DNA from: Membranipora membranacea
Lineage: Eukaryota; Bryozoa; Gymnolaemata; Cheilostomatida; Membraniporidae
DNA: 64,000 bases
Direction: 5' to 3'
Assembly (NCBI GenBank): GCA_914767715.1
Contig: OU612066.1
Span: 8,249,001 to 8,313,000 of the forward strand
This document shows positions 50,903 through 61,689 of this stretch, one piece after another. The translations under genes were made by a program, and so were the position numbers. The notes under the pieces are model-generated. The model was given only the letters and a program-made list of their open reading frames with translations. It was not told the DNA's origin and ran no database searches. Numbering within the stretch: position 1 is the first letter of the stretch; each line of letters opens with the position of its first letter.

Positions 50903-52881
50903 CTAGGCGGAAGGGTTTTGGACAAACAACTTTGACCGATAATACTGCAATTCCTTTATACTTTCAATGATGTCATCAAGGGCTCGATGCATTTCTTCTT
51001 TTTTGGGAGCTTTCTGAACAATATCTTTGTGCCATCTTCTGCCGATTTCCTTAACTGTACTAACATCGACTAGTCTGTGATGAAGGTGGGAGCAGAATTT
51101 GGGCATGTACTTCATCAAGAACATCTTGTCCATATATATGGAGTTGCCTGCTAGAGGAGACTTGCCTGTAGAAAAAGATTACAAGGTTTAAAAAAAACAA
51201 CAATTGTTATGAGTTAGGTGTTATCATTATGCGTTTTTATCGAGGTTTTCACATATATATATAAGTATGTTATAAACAAACTAAATTAACACTTTTTGAC
51301 CTCATAAACTAAAAAAAAGAAATAAATATATTTATATGCAAATTCGTTCCGAAAATAGTTCACTCAAAATATTTATAGATCAACCATACCGTGAATGATC
51401 CAAATGTGAGCACTCTAGTAGGCTGAGTTATCTCCTCAAGGAACTAATAAAGAACAACTTTCATTTCGTATATCTGTCGTTGCATTATCTTACGTATATT
51501 ACAAAAGAGCAGAAATAATTGTGCCTCAAGATATGATTACATAGGATGAACTGGTTGATGCAAAGATTGGCATCGATGCTTCTTCAGGCTGGAGAGAACA
51601 AAACATGTCTAAATGCTTACCTTGGATGGTATACTTCTGTATAAACTCTAACATCTGATTTTCACAATCTGATTCACTGATGGTGCTGTCTTTCACAGAC
51701 TGCGTCAGTCCTGAGTTTCCATGATGTTCGGTATTCCATTCATCCATAGAATTCAGAAGTTCTGTTGATTGATGGATAATGAGATTCGGACCCTGAAAAA
51801 AACAGAATGATCGAATTGATAGTCATAAGGTAATAAGGAAATATATTAGACTAAAATCTAAAATCACTCATTTTTGGTTCCGCAGCATAGTTGCTGCTTC
51901 TTAACCCAGAAAGACCTGTGCAAGGTTCTGTCCCACTTTGAGCAAGGATTTTACTCTCGGATCACAATAAGTTAAACCACTGCTGTAAGTCATGTAAATT
52001 TAAGCTAATTGAATTGTTATATCTAAAACTTTGACTTTGCACTCAGAATTGTCACCCCATGGTCAAATGCAGGAAAACACCGTAAATTTCCGGGAATGAG
52101 ATTGGGTAATAGCCATAGACGGCAATGTAGATGTTTTGATTTTGTTGTGTTATTGCAGTACTATACTAATCGCTAACGGCCATTTTTCAGAAAAAGTCCA
52201 CAACTCTATGTTAGGCCAACCCGAATGTGGTGAACTTGCATAAAACCAGTCCTTTGATATGCAACAATATATTCCGGTACAAATTCCATCACAGACAGTC
52301 AGTGGTCTGTGCAGCAATGTGTACACTGTTTTCTTTTAAGTTAAGTTACAAGTTGGTGACATCATACCTGGACTATTTGTGTGAGATTTCCGTCAGTAAC
52401 ACAAACAGCCATCTCTATAATTCGCTCCTTTTCTACATCAAGTCCTGTCATTTCCAGGTCACACCAAATAAGTCTATCTAGATCAGCAGCAGTTGGGTTT
52501 TTCTTCGCTGTTAAAATATATCTTACTTTGATCATGATTTAAATATTCAACATAAGCGGGCGAGAGATCTTTATCGATCATTCAAATAGCGCTGCCCGAC
52601 TACGAATTAGGAAAGTAAGTCATCCATAAAAAAAGATAACAGCATTGTCCGACTCGATGCCAGAGCTGTTAACCGATCCTACTCTTTAGGCAGAGCCGAA
52701 AGATGACAGTTCAAGAAAAAAGTAATTTTAGTAGAGAAAATAGGCTTGAGGGGTATTATCGTGAACGTAAGAGTGCTTCACTTGTCAAGCAAATAGAAAA
52801 GAACTTAGAGACTAACACACACAAACCTTCATCTGATAGTGGAAGAAGTTCTCCAAAAATCTTTGTTGCATTGTCAGCCAT
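50903..52881 (-). CDS. REXO2: REXO2 oligoribonuclease (DEDDh 3'-5' exonuclease), complete, 4 exons, 209 aa
   Basis: Exons (minus): 52881-52827, 52507-52368, 51792-51621, 51165-50903, all GT-AG and in frame. The enzyme degrades RNA dinucleotides and short oligoribonucleotides in mitochondria and cytosol. Catalytic residues are present: D35 and E37 in [11 protein letters not shown]135 in [10 protein letters not shown], and H182 and D187 in MHRALDD. Other family blocks are [31 protein letters not shown] and [11 protein letters not shown]. The ATG at 52881 gives only 30 residues before the catalytic core, with no clear mitochondrial presequence. The sequence upstream in frame is open back to a TTG but has no ATG. 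A leader may be encoded by an undetected upstream exon, or the enzyme may be cytosolic. The human precursor has 237 aa. Confidence 0.95.
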
Positions 52882-53744
52882 CTTGAAGAAGAGAGTATGT
52901 ATGAATGAAAGTATGTAGTCTGTCAGCAATGTGTTCAATTTCTGGAGAAAAAGATAACGCTTTGTTATTACGGAGAAAAGAATATGGTAATTTATGAATT
53001 CTCTATGTATTGCCTCTCAGGATACTGCTAGCTATGTCTTGCTGTCTCAACCTCAGATATATTGTGAAGTCAGTCCTGATATGCTTGCGGTATTTATATT
53101 CAGTCTGGGTTTTTCCAGTATAATCTAATGCGTGCTTGAGAAATCTAGCCATCCCAGCACTAGACGATGGAATGCAATGTTATAGATATTTATGTAGTAG
53201 TATTTCGACAAATTGGCAAGGGATTTCCCCAATTACAATGGAATTACAATGGAATTACCAGTTTACACACATGTTTACACAACCAATAAGGATATGGCTT
53301 TGCTATTATATTTTGCAATGTTGGCAATGAGTGTTTTGTAATCCTAGATAAAAGTCATAAAAGTTATAGTCATAATGATTTGCATCAATGCATAATGGAA
53401 ACTTATGGCTGTGTGATTGTGATTCAAGTAAATTGGCAGCATACCAGTCTTATATAGTAAAGTACACTATTCATTCATAGAACTATTTATCCTGTTTTGC
53501 GCAATAAGATACCTGTGATGACTTACTGTTCCAGGAAATTATGTTGGAATATCAATGAGGCAATTCTTATTTTAGAATGCTGATGATTTGTTTTATACGG
53601 CATCACATAGCCTACTTAGAATGCCATTGAGTTTAGTCACTGCAATGGTATGAGATTTGGGTTACTACAATTTTCACAGGTAGCAGTCTGGGGGAGCTTT
53701 TTGAGATACAGAGTTCTTTAATACCATCATCAAATCAGTCACAA
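52882..53744. other. 5' flank of REXO2, no other gene seen
   Basis: About 0.9 kb with only short frames. The REXO2 promoter should lie here, but no TATA box or clear motif stands out. Confidence 0.4.
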
Positions 53745-53897
53745 TAGGCAAAAGCGCGACCTGTTCCACTGTAATAAAATTGATTATTAATAATCAGTGG
53801 AAAATCCCAAACGCAGTAGCTCTCAACTGGTATGGGATTTTACATTGATTATTAATAATCAATTTTAATACAGTGGAACAGGTCGCGCTTTTGCCTA
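53745..53897. mobile_element. 153-bp MITE with TA ends
   Basis: The element begins TAGGCAAAAGCGCGACCTG and ends in the inverted copy. A second inner inverted pair, TTGATTATTAATAATCA, flanks a centre of about 50 bp. TA at both ends suggests a Tc1/mariner-type target site. It has no coding capacity. Confidence 0.85.
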
Positions 53898-55409
53898 CTG
53901 CTGAAAATTTCATTCTGAAAGTATAAAATTCAGAATCGCAACACAGCCTTTTTTAGAGTCGAAATTTAAATTAGCTGTTTTTCCTCGAGAATAGCCGTAA
54001 TTAATAATCCTATTCGTTCTTCCCATCATAATACACATGTACTACGCAAAAGTCTCAACTGTCTTGTAAATCTTCTTTTGGAAATTTGCAATTCTTCAAA
54101 AGACTACTGTCACAAATTAAGGTATGTTTTGACAACAGCCCTGAGGTCCTTCTTAAATATACTAAGGGTCGGATTTGCCACCATCTCATACTTGTAAGTC
54201 TAGTGGGTATTGCGTGCCAGTAAAATTTAGCTAACCTAGTCTTAAATGTCAAACAATAGCCAGCGGCTGCATTCTAATAAGGCTCAGGGATTTTCCAATT
54301 CTATAGTTAACATGTAATGGAATTTCCAATTTCCACCCAGCCCTATACTAGATGGCTTTGTACACAACAATAACTATCTACTGTGTACACAACCAGATAT
54401 GATTATGAACAACCCTGACTATATTTTGTCAGGCTATATTACTATTAGGTAAAAGAGGACTTGTTCCACAAAAAGAAAATTGAGAAATCCAATTCTGTAT
54501 ATCATCATCTTGAGTCAGGGAGCTGGAAATAACTTCTTGGTCGGGTTAATGTTGATGAAAACCGTTAAAGTTATGGTTATAGTGATAAGCACTGCGACAA
54601 AATTGAAACAATTGAGTCATAGTCAAAACATTTTGATGTATACGGCGTCCTGTTTAGGTTTCACAAAAGAAAAGAAAAATTGTGAAATTTCTCCGAATCC
54701 GACCGAAAGATATTTGTGTCTTCTAAAGAATACCTGTTTGTACCATAACGCCGCTAGAAAGTTCTGATTCAAAACTGAGTGTTGTGTCAGCCAACTTCGA
54801 GGCGTGACTCTGGTCAAACGAATTTCTAAGTTAAAGTTGTTAAATTTAGGTCGGACCAAAATTGCAAATGTATGAACAATGATCACTAATTAAATGCCAA
54901 ACTGATTTACATGCATCATAAAATTAGTTCAAGTGTTAAACAAATTGGCATGCTGAAAGGGTAGATACTTCAAGAACCACAAAAGAGCTTTGCCTGATGG
55001 TAACAAAAAATAAAAAAACATGTACCAAGTTGAATTTTGCTGTATTGTCTACACCACATATCCTTCCTGAAACATATTCTGACTTAAAAAACTTTGGTTA
55101 GTACTTAGTACTAAACATTTTCTCCACAGCCATAAATATTCATTAATCATAATCATTGATACTTGTAGATCCTCCTTGCCCGGCCCGGGGGGGGGGGGGG
55201 GCTCAGACTATCCTGTGGCAGATTAACGGTGAAAATCTGGTTTTACAGTTTATGACACGGAATGATACCAATAGAAGAGCCTGAAAATCGCTGGAAGAAC
55301 GCAGAAGAAGCGATTACTCTTTAAGTAAGCATGTTATCATTTTTCTGACCTAAAAAACCATGATTGATATAATTATAAGTTAAATTTTGTCAACCCTACA
55401 GGTAGATCA
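53898..55409. other. Gene-free AT-rich sequence
   Basis: No gene or repeat family recognised. A run of 15 G at 55187-55201 follows CCCGGCCC. Short open frames (for example 54480-54767) have no domain. Confidence 0.5.
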
Positions 55410-55528
55410 GCTAACTCCAGTGGTACTTTTGTACAGTGAGTAAGTGGAGCTCAGCTCCACTTGGTTATAAACACATTTCTTGAAGTGGAGCTGAGCTCCA
55501 CTTCAATTTTTTTTATACCCTGGATAAG

Positions 55529-57122
55529 CAGGGCTCTCAACCTGGGAGGATTCGAAACCTGAGTTTTAATATTAGCATGTCGCATAGTGGTATTTTAAGG
55601 TGTAAAACCCCCTGAGCATAAACAGCTGAGGGTACGTCTGAGATTGGACTGAAATATTGTCGGGTGAAACACCTGAGATTTGAGGATTATGTGCAAAGAA
55701 TAGCTGGAAAAGCAAGTCAAAGAATGTATGTTGTTAAAAAAATGTTGCATCTAAGTTCAAAGCCATTAGCTTTCATGATGTTCAAAAGTTGTGTAGTTCT
55801 CCTCTTGATGTATTAATTGTCTGCCTGTTTTGCACACGAGCATATGTACCATAGACAAGAAATTACTAAGGAAAGGTTTTAATTTAATTGTTAAAGACAA
55901 CTCCCTGATCACATCATACACAATTTTCTAGAGGGATGCCCTTAAATACAAGTTCCATGCTCAAGTAGCAAGTTCCTTTATTGACAAAGTATATGCATCC
56001 TTTTCTCGCAACATTTCATGTTTGTGATAGCAAGTAAATCAATACAAACCTAGAGCATTTCTTGTAAACATAAAATCGCAAATAATTTTAGATTTGATCT
56101 AGATGAACCGATTCATATGGACTAACCAAGGCTGTCTCCACAGGTGAAAATGAATCCCCGTGATGTAAAAATATGATGTTTGTAAAAATATTGATTTAAA
56201 GGCGCCAGGGTAGAAAGGCATAATTAATGTAATGTGATGCTATTGAAATCATTGCCTGGATTTATCCGGTTCACCTGCAAAATCACTTTTTACAATGTCT
56301 AAAATTCCAATTTCTATTTAGCCATAATAATCTCTTTTGCAAATCTCTGGGATTGGCAATTCAATAAGAGCATAGCTTATCACAAATGAAATCAAATACC
56401 CACAACAAATACTACACATTATTCTCGTGCAAAAGTTTGATGTTATCTTTATTATTCATCTCAGGTCGGGTGTAAAGTGATGATATTCTATAACGCTTAG
56501 AAATCATTGTTGGATCATTGATTCAGAAATGACTTGAATAGGCAGTGCAGTGAGAGTATTATTACACTGAGTGCAGTGAGAGGCATTATTGGTATAGGCA
56601 GTGCGATTTCGTGGGCCTGTCTAGCTACACCTTAATCGAATCGAGGCGCCAGGGTAGAAAGGCATAATTAATGTAATGTGATGCTATTGAAATCATTGCC
56701 TGGATTTATCCGGTTCACCTGCAAAATCACTTTTTTAAAATGTCTAAACTTCCAATTTCTATTTAGCCATAATAATCTCTTGGGATCTCTGGGATCATTG
56801 TTTGATCATTGATTTAGAAATGACTTGAATAGGCAGTGCAGTCAGAGTATTATTACAGCGATTGCAGTGAGAGGCATTATTAGTATAGGCAGTGCAGAAT
56901 TATTACATAGCTTATTACAACTAGAATCTAATACCTGATCATCCATTAATAAAATAGCATAAATTATTGTAAGGCAACATTTAGCATTGTTTATATATTA
57001 TTCATCTCTGCCAACGAGCAAAATCTGAGTTTTTAGCTTACATTCTAAAATCCCCTGAGTAGCCTGAGTAGAACCCAAAAATCTGAGTAACTCGGGCTAA
57101 ACCTGAGTGGTTGAGAGCCCTG
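55529..57122. mobile_element. Inner TIR pair inside the hAT-type element
   Basis: CAGGGCTCTCAACC at 55529 is inverted as GGTTGAGAGCCCTG ending at 57122. Partial matches extend further in through CTGAGTT/AACTCAG blocks. This end resembles a second hAT family. The flanking 8-mers differ, so a separate insertion is not proven. The outer element may simply have composite ends. Confidence 0.6.
56201..56905 (+). repeat. Direct duplication within the hAT-type element
   Basis: A segment beginning AGGCGCCAGGGTAGAAAGGC at 56201 recurs at 56643 and is nearly identical for about 130 bases. After a deletion of about 150 bases in the second copy, the match resumes through ATGACTTGAATAGGCAGTGC. It is probably unequal duplication inside the element. 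Confidence 0.85.
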
Positions 57123-57516
57123 TCGAAAACAATGGGGAGTAAACTGTTCTCATGCTGGAGCCATACCAATAGATGGTAAATACATTATTATTTGAGAGTT
57201 GGCTATGTGTTGTCAGTCCAGAAAAGTTATTTCTGCAACCACCAATGGCAAGAAAATAGAGTATAAAAGCAGAAGCATCTACAACCAATTATATCTGTTG
57301 CTTGGAAATGGGGGTATCTGGCTCCCTCTGGCATACCTATCAAAGACATGTGATATCAGAGGATATTGGCTAACAATAAAGCTGCCCATTGGCAACCTCT
57401 ACAGTAGGTTGCTGGCTAAACCTTGCCGGCTGGGAGGATTTATTGATGAATTAAAAAATATAAATAAGTAAGAGCTCCACTTCATTATCCCTTACAAAAG
57501 TACCACTGGCTAACTC

Positions 57517-58740
57517 TAGCCCGGACCAAACCCCTGGCTCTGGACAAATTGATTACGAAGGTTTATTTTAATGCATTTGTTTGTACACTGCTAGTTGATG
57601 GTTTATGATAGGATCAACATCTTCAAATTACATAAAATAACTTTTTTTTATATGACAAGTCACAATAACGAAATGTCATAGAACTTTCTGCACATTTCAA
57701 ACACTGGTTTTTTACTGATCTAATTTCCATTAGGACTGGACTGATAACCTTACCTTTGAGTGTGTTAGGTACCAGAATTTGCTTAATATACAAAGATTCA
57801 GTTTCTACTTACATCATATTGTTTGTCAGGAAGGGTGTACCAAGAAATGAAACTTACAGATTGGAAATCTTATTTTCCATAGTCCCAAAAAGTGTCCCTA
57901 ATAATTTGCCCGCATACATTCTGCGCATGCTCAGCTCTGGGCATGAGCTGATCTCTGCAAAATTGAGTCTCGGAATTCCGAAGCCATCAGATTGGCTACC
58001 TGCTCTGGTGGTATGCTCTTCAATGCGTGCGGAATTGATATTGATAGTTATTCTCTCTTGTCACCATTAGCTGATTTTGATTGGCAGTTCATGCAGAGGC
58101 TATCCCATTCTCCCTGACCAAATTTTCTCTCAGAACCTAGACTAAACTCATCGTTCTTGCACATGCGCAATTTAAAGTCACGCATGATTTATGCTTAGCC
58201 TTACGACATCTACTTTGTGGTAACTATAGCCTAATTTATCAGTGATCTACATGCCCAGTCAGATCACGAGAGTCAGTATGGCCCGCATAATCTGATTTGT
58301 CGAAGTTGATCTTGTCTGCAGTCTTATAAAACAAGCATTAAATTAGTACAATTAAATGGGAAGGCATTTTATCGTAATCTTCTTAGCTTACCGAAGTTAT
58401 CAGGAAAGCAGACAGGCTAAAGGAAATTGCTAATTCTTTCCTGCCAGACCAGTGTTTGTTTTTCAAGAATTGATGGCTGTGGGGTTTTGGTTCTTGGGGA
58501 TTCTATGGTTTTACCAGCTTTTCCATGATAGATTATGACATTTAGATAATGAATACACACAAGGCCCCTTATGTTCTACTGTATGTACCCTATAGGAGTT
58601 TAGTTTTCGCGGCATTTAGGATTCGCGTTGTTGCCTAGGTTGCGAAATTTAGTGTATCTTAAAGTTAAATTAAACTCACTCACCATAGTTTCATAAACAA
58701 TGTACAATTATACAGGAATACACCTCACCTAAGCATGCAT
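57517..58740. other. Gene-free sequence between transposons
   Basis: No coding region with a known motif. A 104-codon frame at 57756-58070 (+) has no family resemblance and no splice partners. Confidence 0.45.
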
Positions 58741-59202
58741 TACTTTGCCAATGTCCACTATCAACCACCCAAAAAACGCCAAACAGGGTAAGACACAAAA
58801 GTTTTTTTGTTTACAACAACCTACCTTGAAATCTCTCACACTAACTCACTCATCCTTCCTCTTTCATTTGCTTCAGGTTTGAAGTTTCTAGCACAAACAG
58901 AGCTGACTTTATGGACCAAAGAAAAAAATACTTCTACAAAATTCACAAAAACCGGAGTAGGCTGAAATGGCTGCATGAGTATTGACATCCCCACATGATT
59001 ATTGTACTTTAGAAGTAATTTTTTCTCTGGTCCATAAAGTCAGCTCTGTTTGTGCTTGAAACTTCAAACCTGAAGCAAATGAAAGAGGAAGGATGAGTGA
59101 GTTAGTGTGAGAGATTTCAAGGTAGGTTGTAAACAAAAAAATTTGTGTGTCTTACCCTGTTTGGTGTTTTTTGGGTGGTTGATAGTGGACATTGGCAAAG
59201 TA
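58741..59202. mobile_element. 462-bp palindromic foldback element
   Basis: Arms of about 190 bp start TACTTTGCCAATGTCCACTA and are reversed to end at 59202. They are close to perfect across blocks such as CTCACTCATCCTTCCTCTTTC and CAGAGCTGACTTTATGGACC. The centre of about 70 bp is unrelated. It lies directly upstream of the retrotransposon frame that starts at 59340. Confidence 0.9.
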
Positions 59203-59339
59203 AAGACATGTAAGTTTCAGGGGCCCATGGAGAGAATGAGAGACCTGGACAAATCACTGGTATCCGGTTTACTGTTACAACGAACTCGGAAATGCCATAG
59301 ATTTGCGTATGCCAGAGGGGTTTCAAAACCGAGCGTGGT

Positions 59340-61192
59340 ATGAAAATACATAGAACTAAGAAGGGATGCAAAGTGGTGTTAGAGAACCGCAGTGTAGATA
59401 ACTCCGCACATAAGACAGATGGTATACTGCCCCAGGTTGAAAACCACAGTGGGCAGACAACCAACTCTCAAACACCCACCGAACATCATGGGAGCGGTTG
59501 TGAAAGGCAGGAGGTTGATTGGCCAAAGATGAGCAGTGTCAAGACTTGGCGTGAGCTTGACGAATATGCAGTTGTTGCTCTCAACTCTGCATTGACTGGA
59601 AGCGGCGAGAAAAAGGCCAAACAACTGCCTGCTATCCTCTTTTCAATCTGTGAGGAGAAGTTTGGCTTAGTTGCGAAACGAGGTGGAACTCGGTGCACCA
59701 AAATACCAGATAGACGCCAATGTGAGAAAGGTAAACTGAGAACTCAGCAACGCGCGCTGAAATAGAGAATGAGAAATTGCGCTGAATCAGAAAGGCATGG
59801 GCTTTCTGTATTGCTTAATGATGCCAGGGAACGAATGAGAAGGCTAGCCAGAGCTGAGGCCTTGAGGAAGAAGAGGAAGTTGAAGCGAAAGAACTTAAAC
59901 AATTTCATGAAAAATCCATACGGATTTGCCAAGAAGTTGTTTGAGCAGAGCAAGAATGGCGAGCTCAAGGCTAGCCAGGCAGAAGTTGAGGCACACTTGG
60001 CAAAGGTGTACGGTAACAAGAGCGAGGTGAACACTGATATTGCTGGGCTTAAACGTCCAAGATCCCCAGGTTTCAGTTTTGAGATGGGTGATATCAAGCT
60101 TGGAGAAGTTGCGCAGGTAGTTACCAAGGCACGTGCCAAAAGTGCGCCAGGCATTAATGGCATCAGTTATAAGCTATACAAGAAGTGTCCAGGCACACTG
60201 GAGATATTGACAAAAGTGCTCAACCAAATCTGGAAGTGTTGTGTGAATGGTGTGTATATACCGAAAGAGGATAAGGCGGAGGACCTAGGGCAGTTTAGAC
60301 CAATATCACTGCTAAATGTAGAAGGCAAGATATTCTTCAGCGTTCTGGCCAAACGCCTGACAGATTATCTCATGAACAATGGATTCATTGATCCATCAGT
60401 TCAGAAGGCAGGCATCCCAGGATTCCCTGGATGTCTTGAGCATGTGAGCATGATTTGGTCAGCAATAAAATCTGCTAAACAAGCTAAATCAAACCTTGAG
60501 GTAATCTGGTTGGATTTGGCCAACGCCTATGGTTCTGTACCGCACAGCATAATTGACCTCGCACTATCACACTTCTGGGTGCCCGACAGGCTAAGAGTTA
60601 TGGTTGAGCACTACTATAAAAAGTTCAAAATGCGATTCACTACTAAGAACTTTACCAAGAGCTGGCAAGAGCTGGCAGTAGGCATCCCTATGGGATGTGC
60701 TATATCACCTTTGCTATTCGTTATGGTGATGGAGATAGTTATTCGAAATTCACAAGGCAGTGTGAACAGGATCCAGGTTGCGAATAACCAGATACTACCG
60801 CCGATAAGGGCCTTTATGGATGACATTACAATAATATCACCAGACAAGGCTCATGTTGTAGCTTCAATCGATAGACTGCATGATTTGATAGAGAGATGTG
60901 CGATGCGATTCAAACCTAGCAAGAGCCGGTCCCTGTCTTTGTGTAAAGGCAAACCTGTACCAAATACCTACTTCATAGGAACAGAGCGTATTCCCACGCT
61001 TGCAGAGCAGCCTGTGAAGAGCTTAGGAATATGGTATAGTTTACCAATCACAGACAGGTTTCGGGGAAACGAGGTGAAAAAACAACTCATTACAGGGCTG
61101 GACGCGATTGAAAAATGTGGTCTGTCTAGTAAATACAAAACCTGGATTCTCAGTCTAAATATAAATAGTATTATTAAATGTAGTGTTGTATG
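59340..61192 (+). pseudogene. Non-LTR retrotransposon reverse transcriptase, FMDD type, broken
   Basis: One frame runs from 59340 to the edge of the MITE at 61193 with a single in-frame TAG at 59763-59765. After the stop, the ORF from 59769 shows a basic N-terminus, GQFRPISLLNVEGKIF, KAGIPGFPGCLEH, a palm motif LDLANAYGSVPH, GIPMGCAISPLLF, and the catalytic FMDD at residues 349-352 of that ORF (where most LINEs have F/Y-A-D-D). A KSLGIWY thumb motif follows. This element type is common in marine invertebrate genomes; clade assignment (R2-like or other) is not possible by eye. The region before the stop has no clear zinc finger. The C-terminus, including any endonuclease, is cut off by the MITE. 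Otherwise the frame is well kept, which suggests recent decay. Confidence 0.88.
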
Positions 61193-61328
61193 CACAGGTC
61201 TTCTCCAAAATCTGGGATTTTGGCAATATTTGACTGCCCCCTCCCCCGCCTTGAGTTTTTGTTGCTTTACAAAAACTCAGGGGGCAGTCAAACATTGCCA
61301 AAATCCCAGATTTTGGAGTAGACCTGTG
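61193..61328. mobile_element. 136-bp MITE inside the RT frame
   Basis: Inverted arms begin CACAGGTCTTCTCCAAAATC and run about 57 bp with a short centre. Its first twelve bases resemble the MITE at 15690-15785. It stays in frame with the reverse transcriptase, so an ORF search runs through it to 61355, but that tail is MITE sequence. Confidence 0.88.
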
Positions 61329-61355
61329 GTGGTGGACCGTGTGAACTCCCTGTAA

Positions 61356-61689
61356 TATGTTTCATTTAGAGTTGTTGATACTGCAGTGAAGAATACCAAT
61401 ACCTTGCTTACAAGCCACAACAAGGGGCATGCATGTGCTACTGGGGCTTGCAAAATACAGGCTATGAAAAAATATAGGCTTGCAAGCCCGAGTAGCCTAT
61501 GCACGCACAAACTGATCAAGGCTTAACTGTTAATTGCTATTGCATCATGGACTCAACCCCATAACCCAACTCCTAATTGGAGTAAAAGTAAATGACGGAG
61601 CCATTTCGTCATGTTTGCAGGACAGGAAAAAAAGAACAAAGCACTGGCTATCATGAATTAACTGTGACTGTTACCCTTGCAATGCCAAT
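61356..61689. promoter_or_regulatory. 5' flank of the NB-ARC gene
   Basis: 334 bases between the last in-frame codon after the MITE and the NB-ARC start codon. It includes an imperfect hairpin (61434-61496, GCTACT..GGGCTTGCAA against TTGCAAGCCCGAGTAGC). An upstream ATG at 61682 reads only three codons before TGA, a minimal upstream open frame overlapping the true start. No TATA box is evident. Confidence 0.4.

Larger units (their letters stand above)
55418..57508. mobile_element. 2.1 kb hAT-type element, non-autonomous, with 8-bp TSD
   Basis: The ends start CAGTGGTACTTTTGTA and are inverted copies; about 20 bases further in, both have GTGGAGCTC. The flanks are GCTAACTC on both sides (55410-55417 and 57509-57516), a perfect 8-bp duplication. 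The CAG start with an 8-bp duplication is characteristic of hAT. No transposase (hATC dimerisation or BED finger) is visible. A 90-codon frame at 57199-57471 has no known motif. It encloses another inverted pair (55529-57122) and an internal tandem duplication. Confidence 0.88.

Noticed and set aside
59107-59343. 78-codon plus-strand ORF upstream of the reverse transcriptase
   Set aside because: It starts inside the palindrome arm and is in a different frame from the reverse transcriptase.
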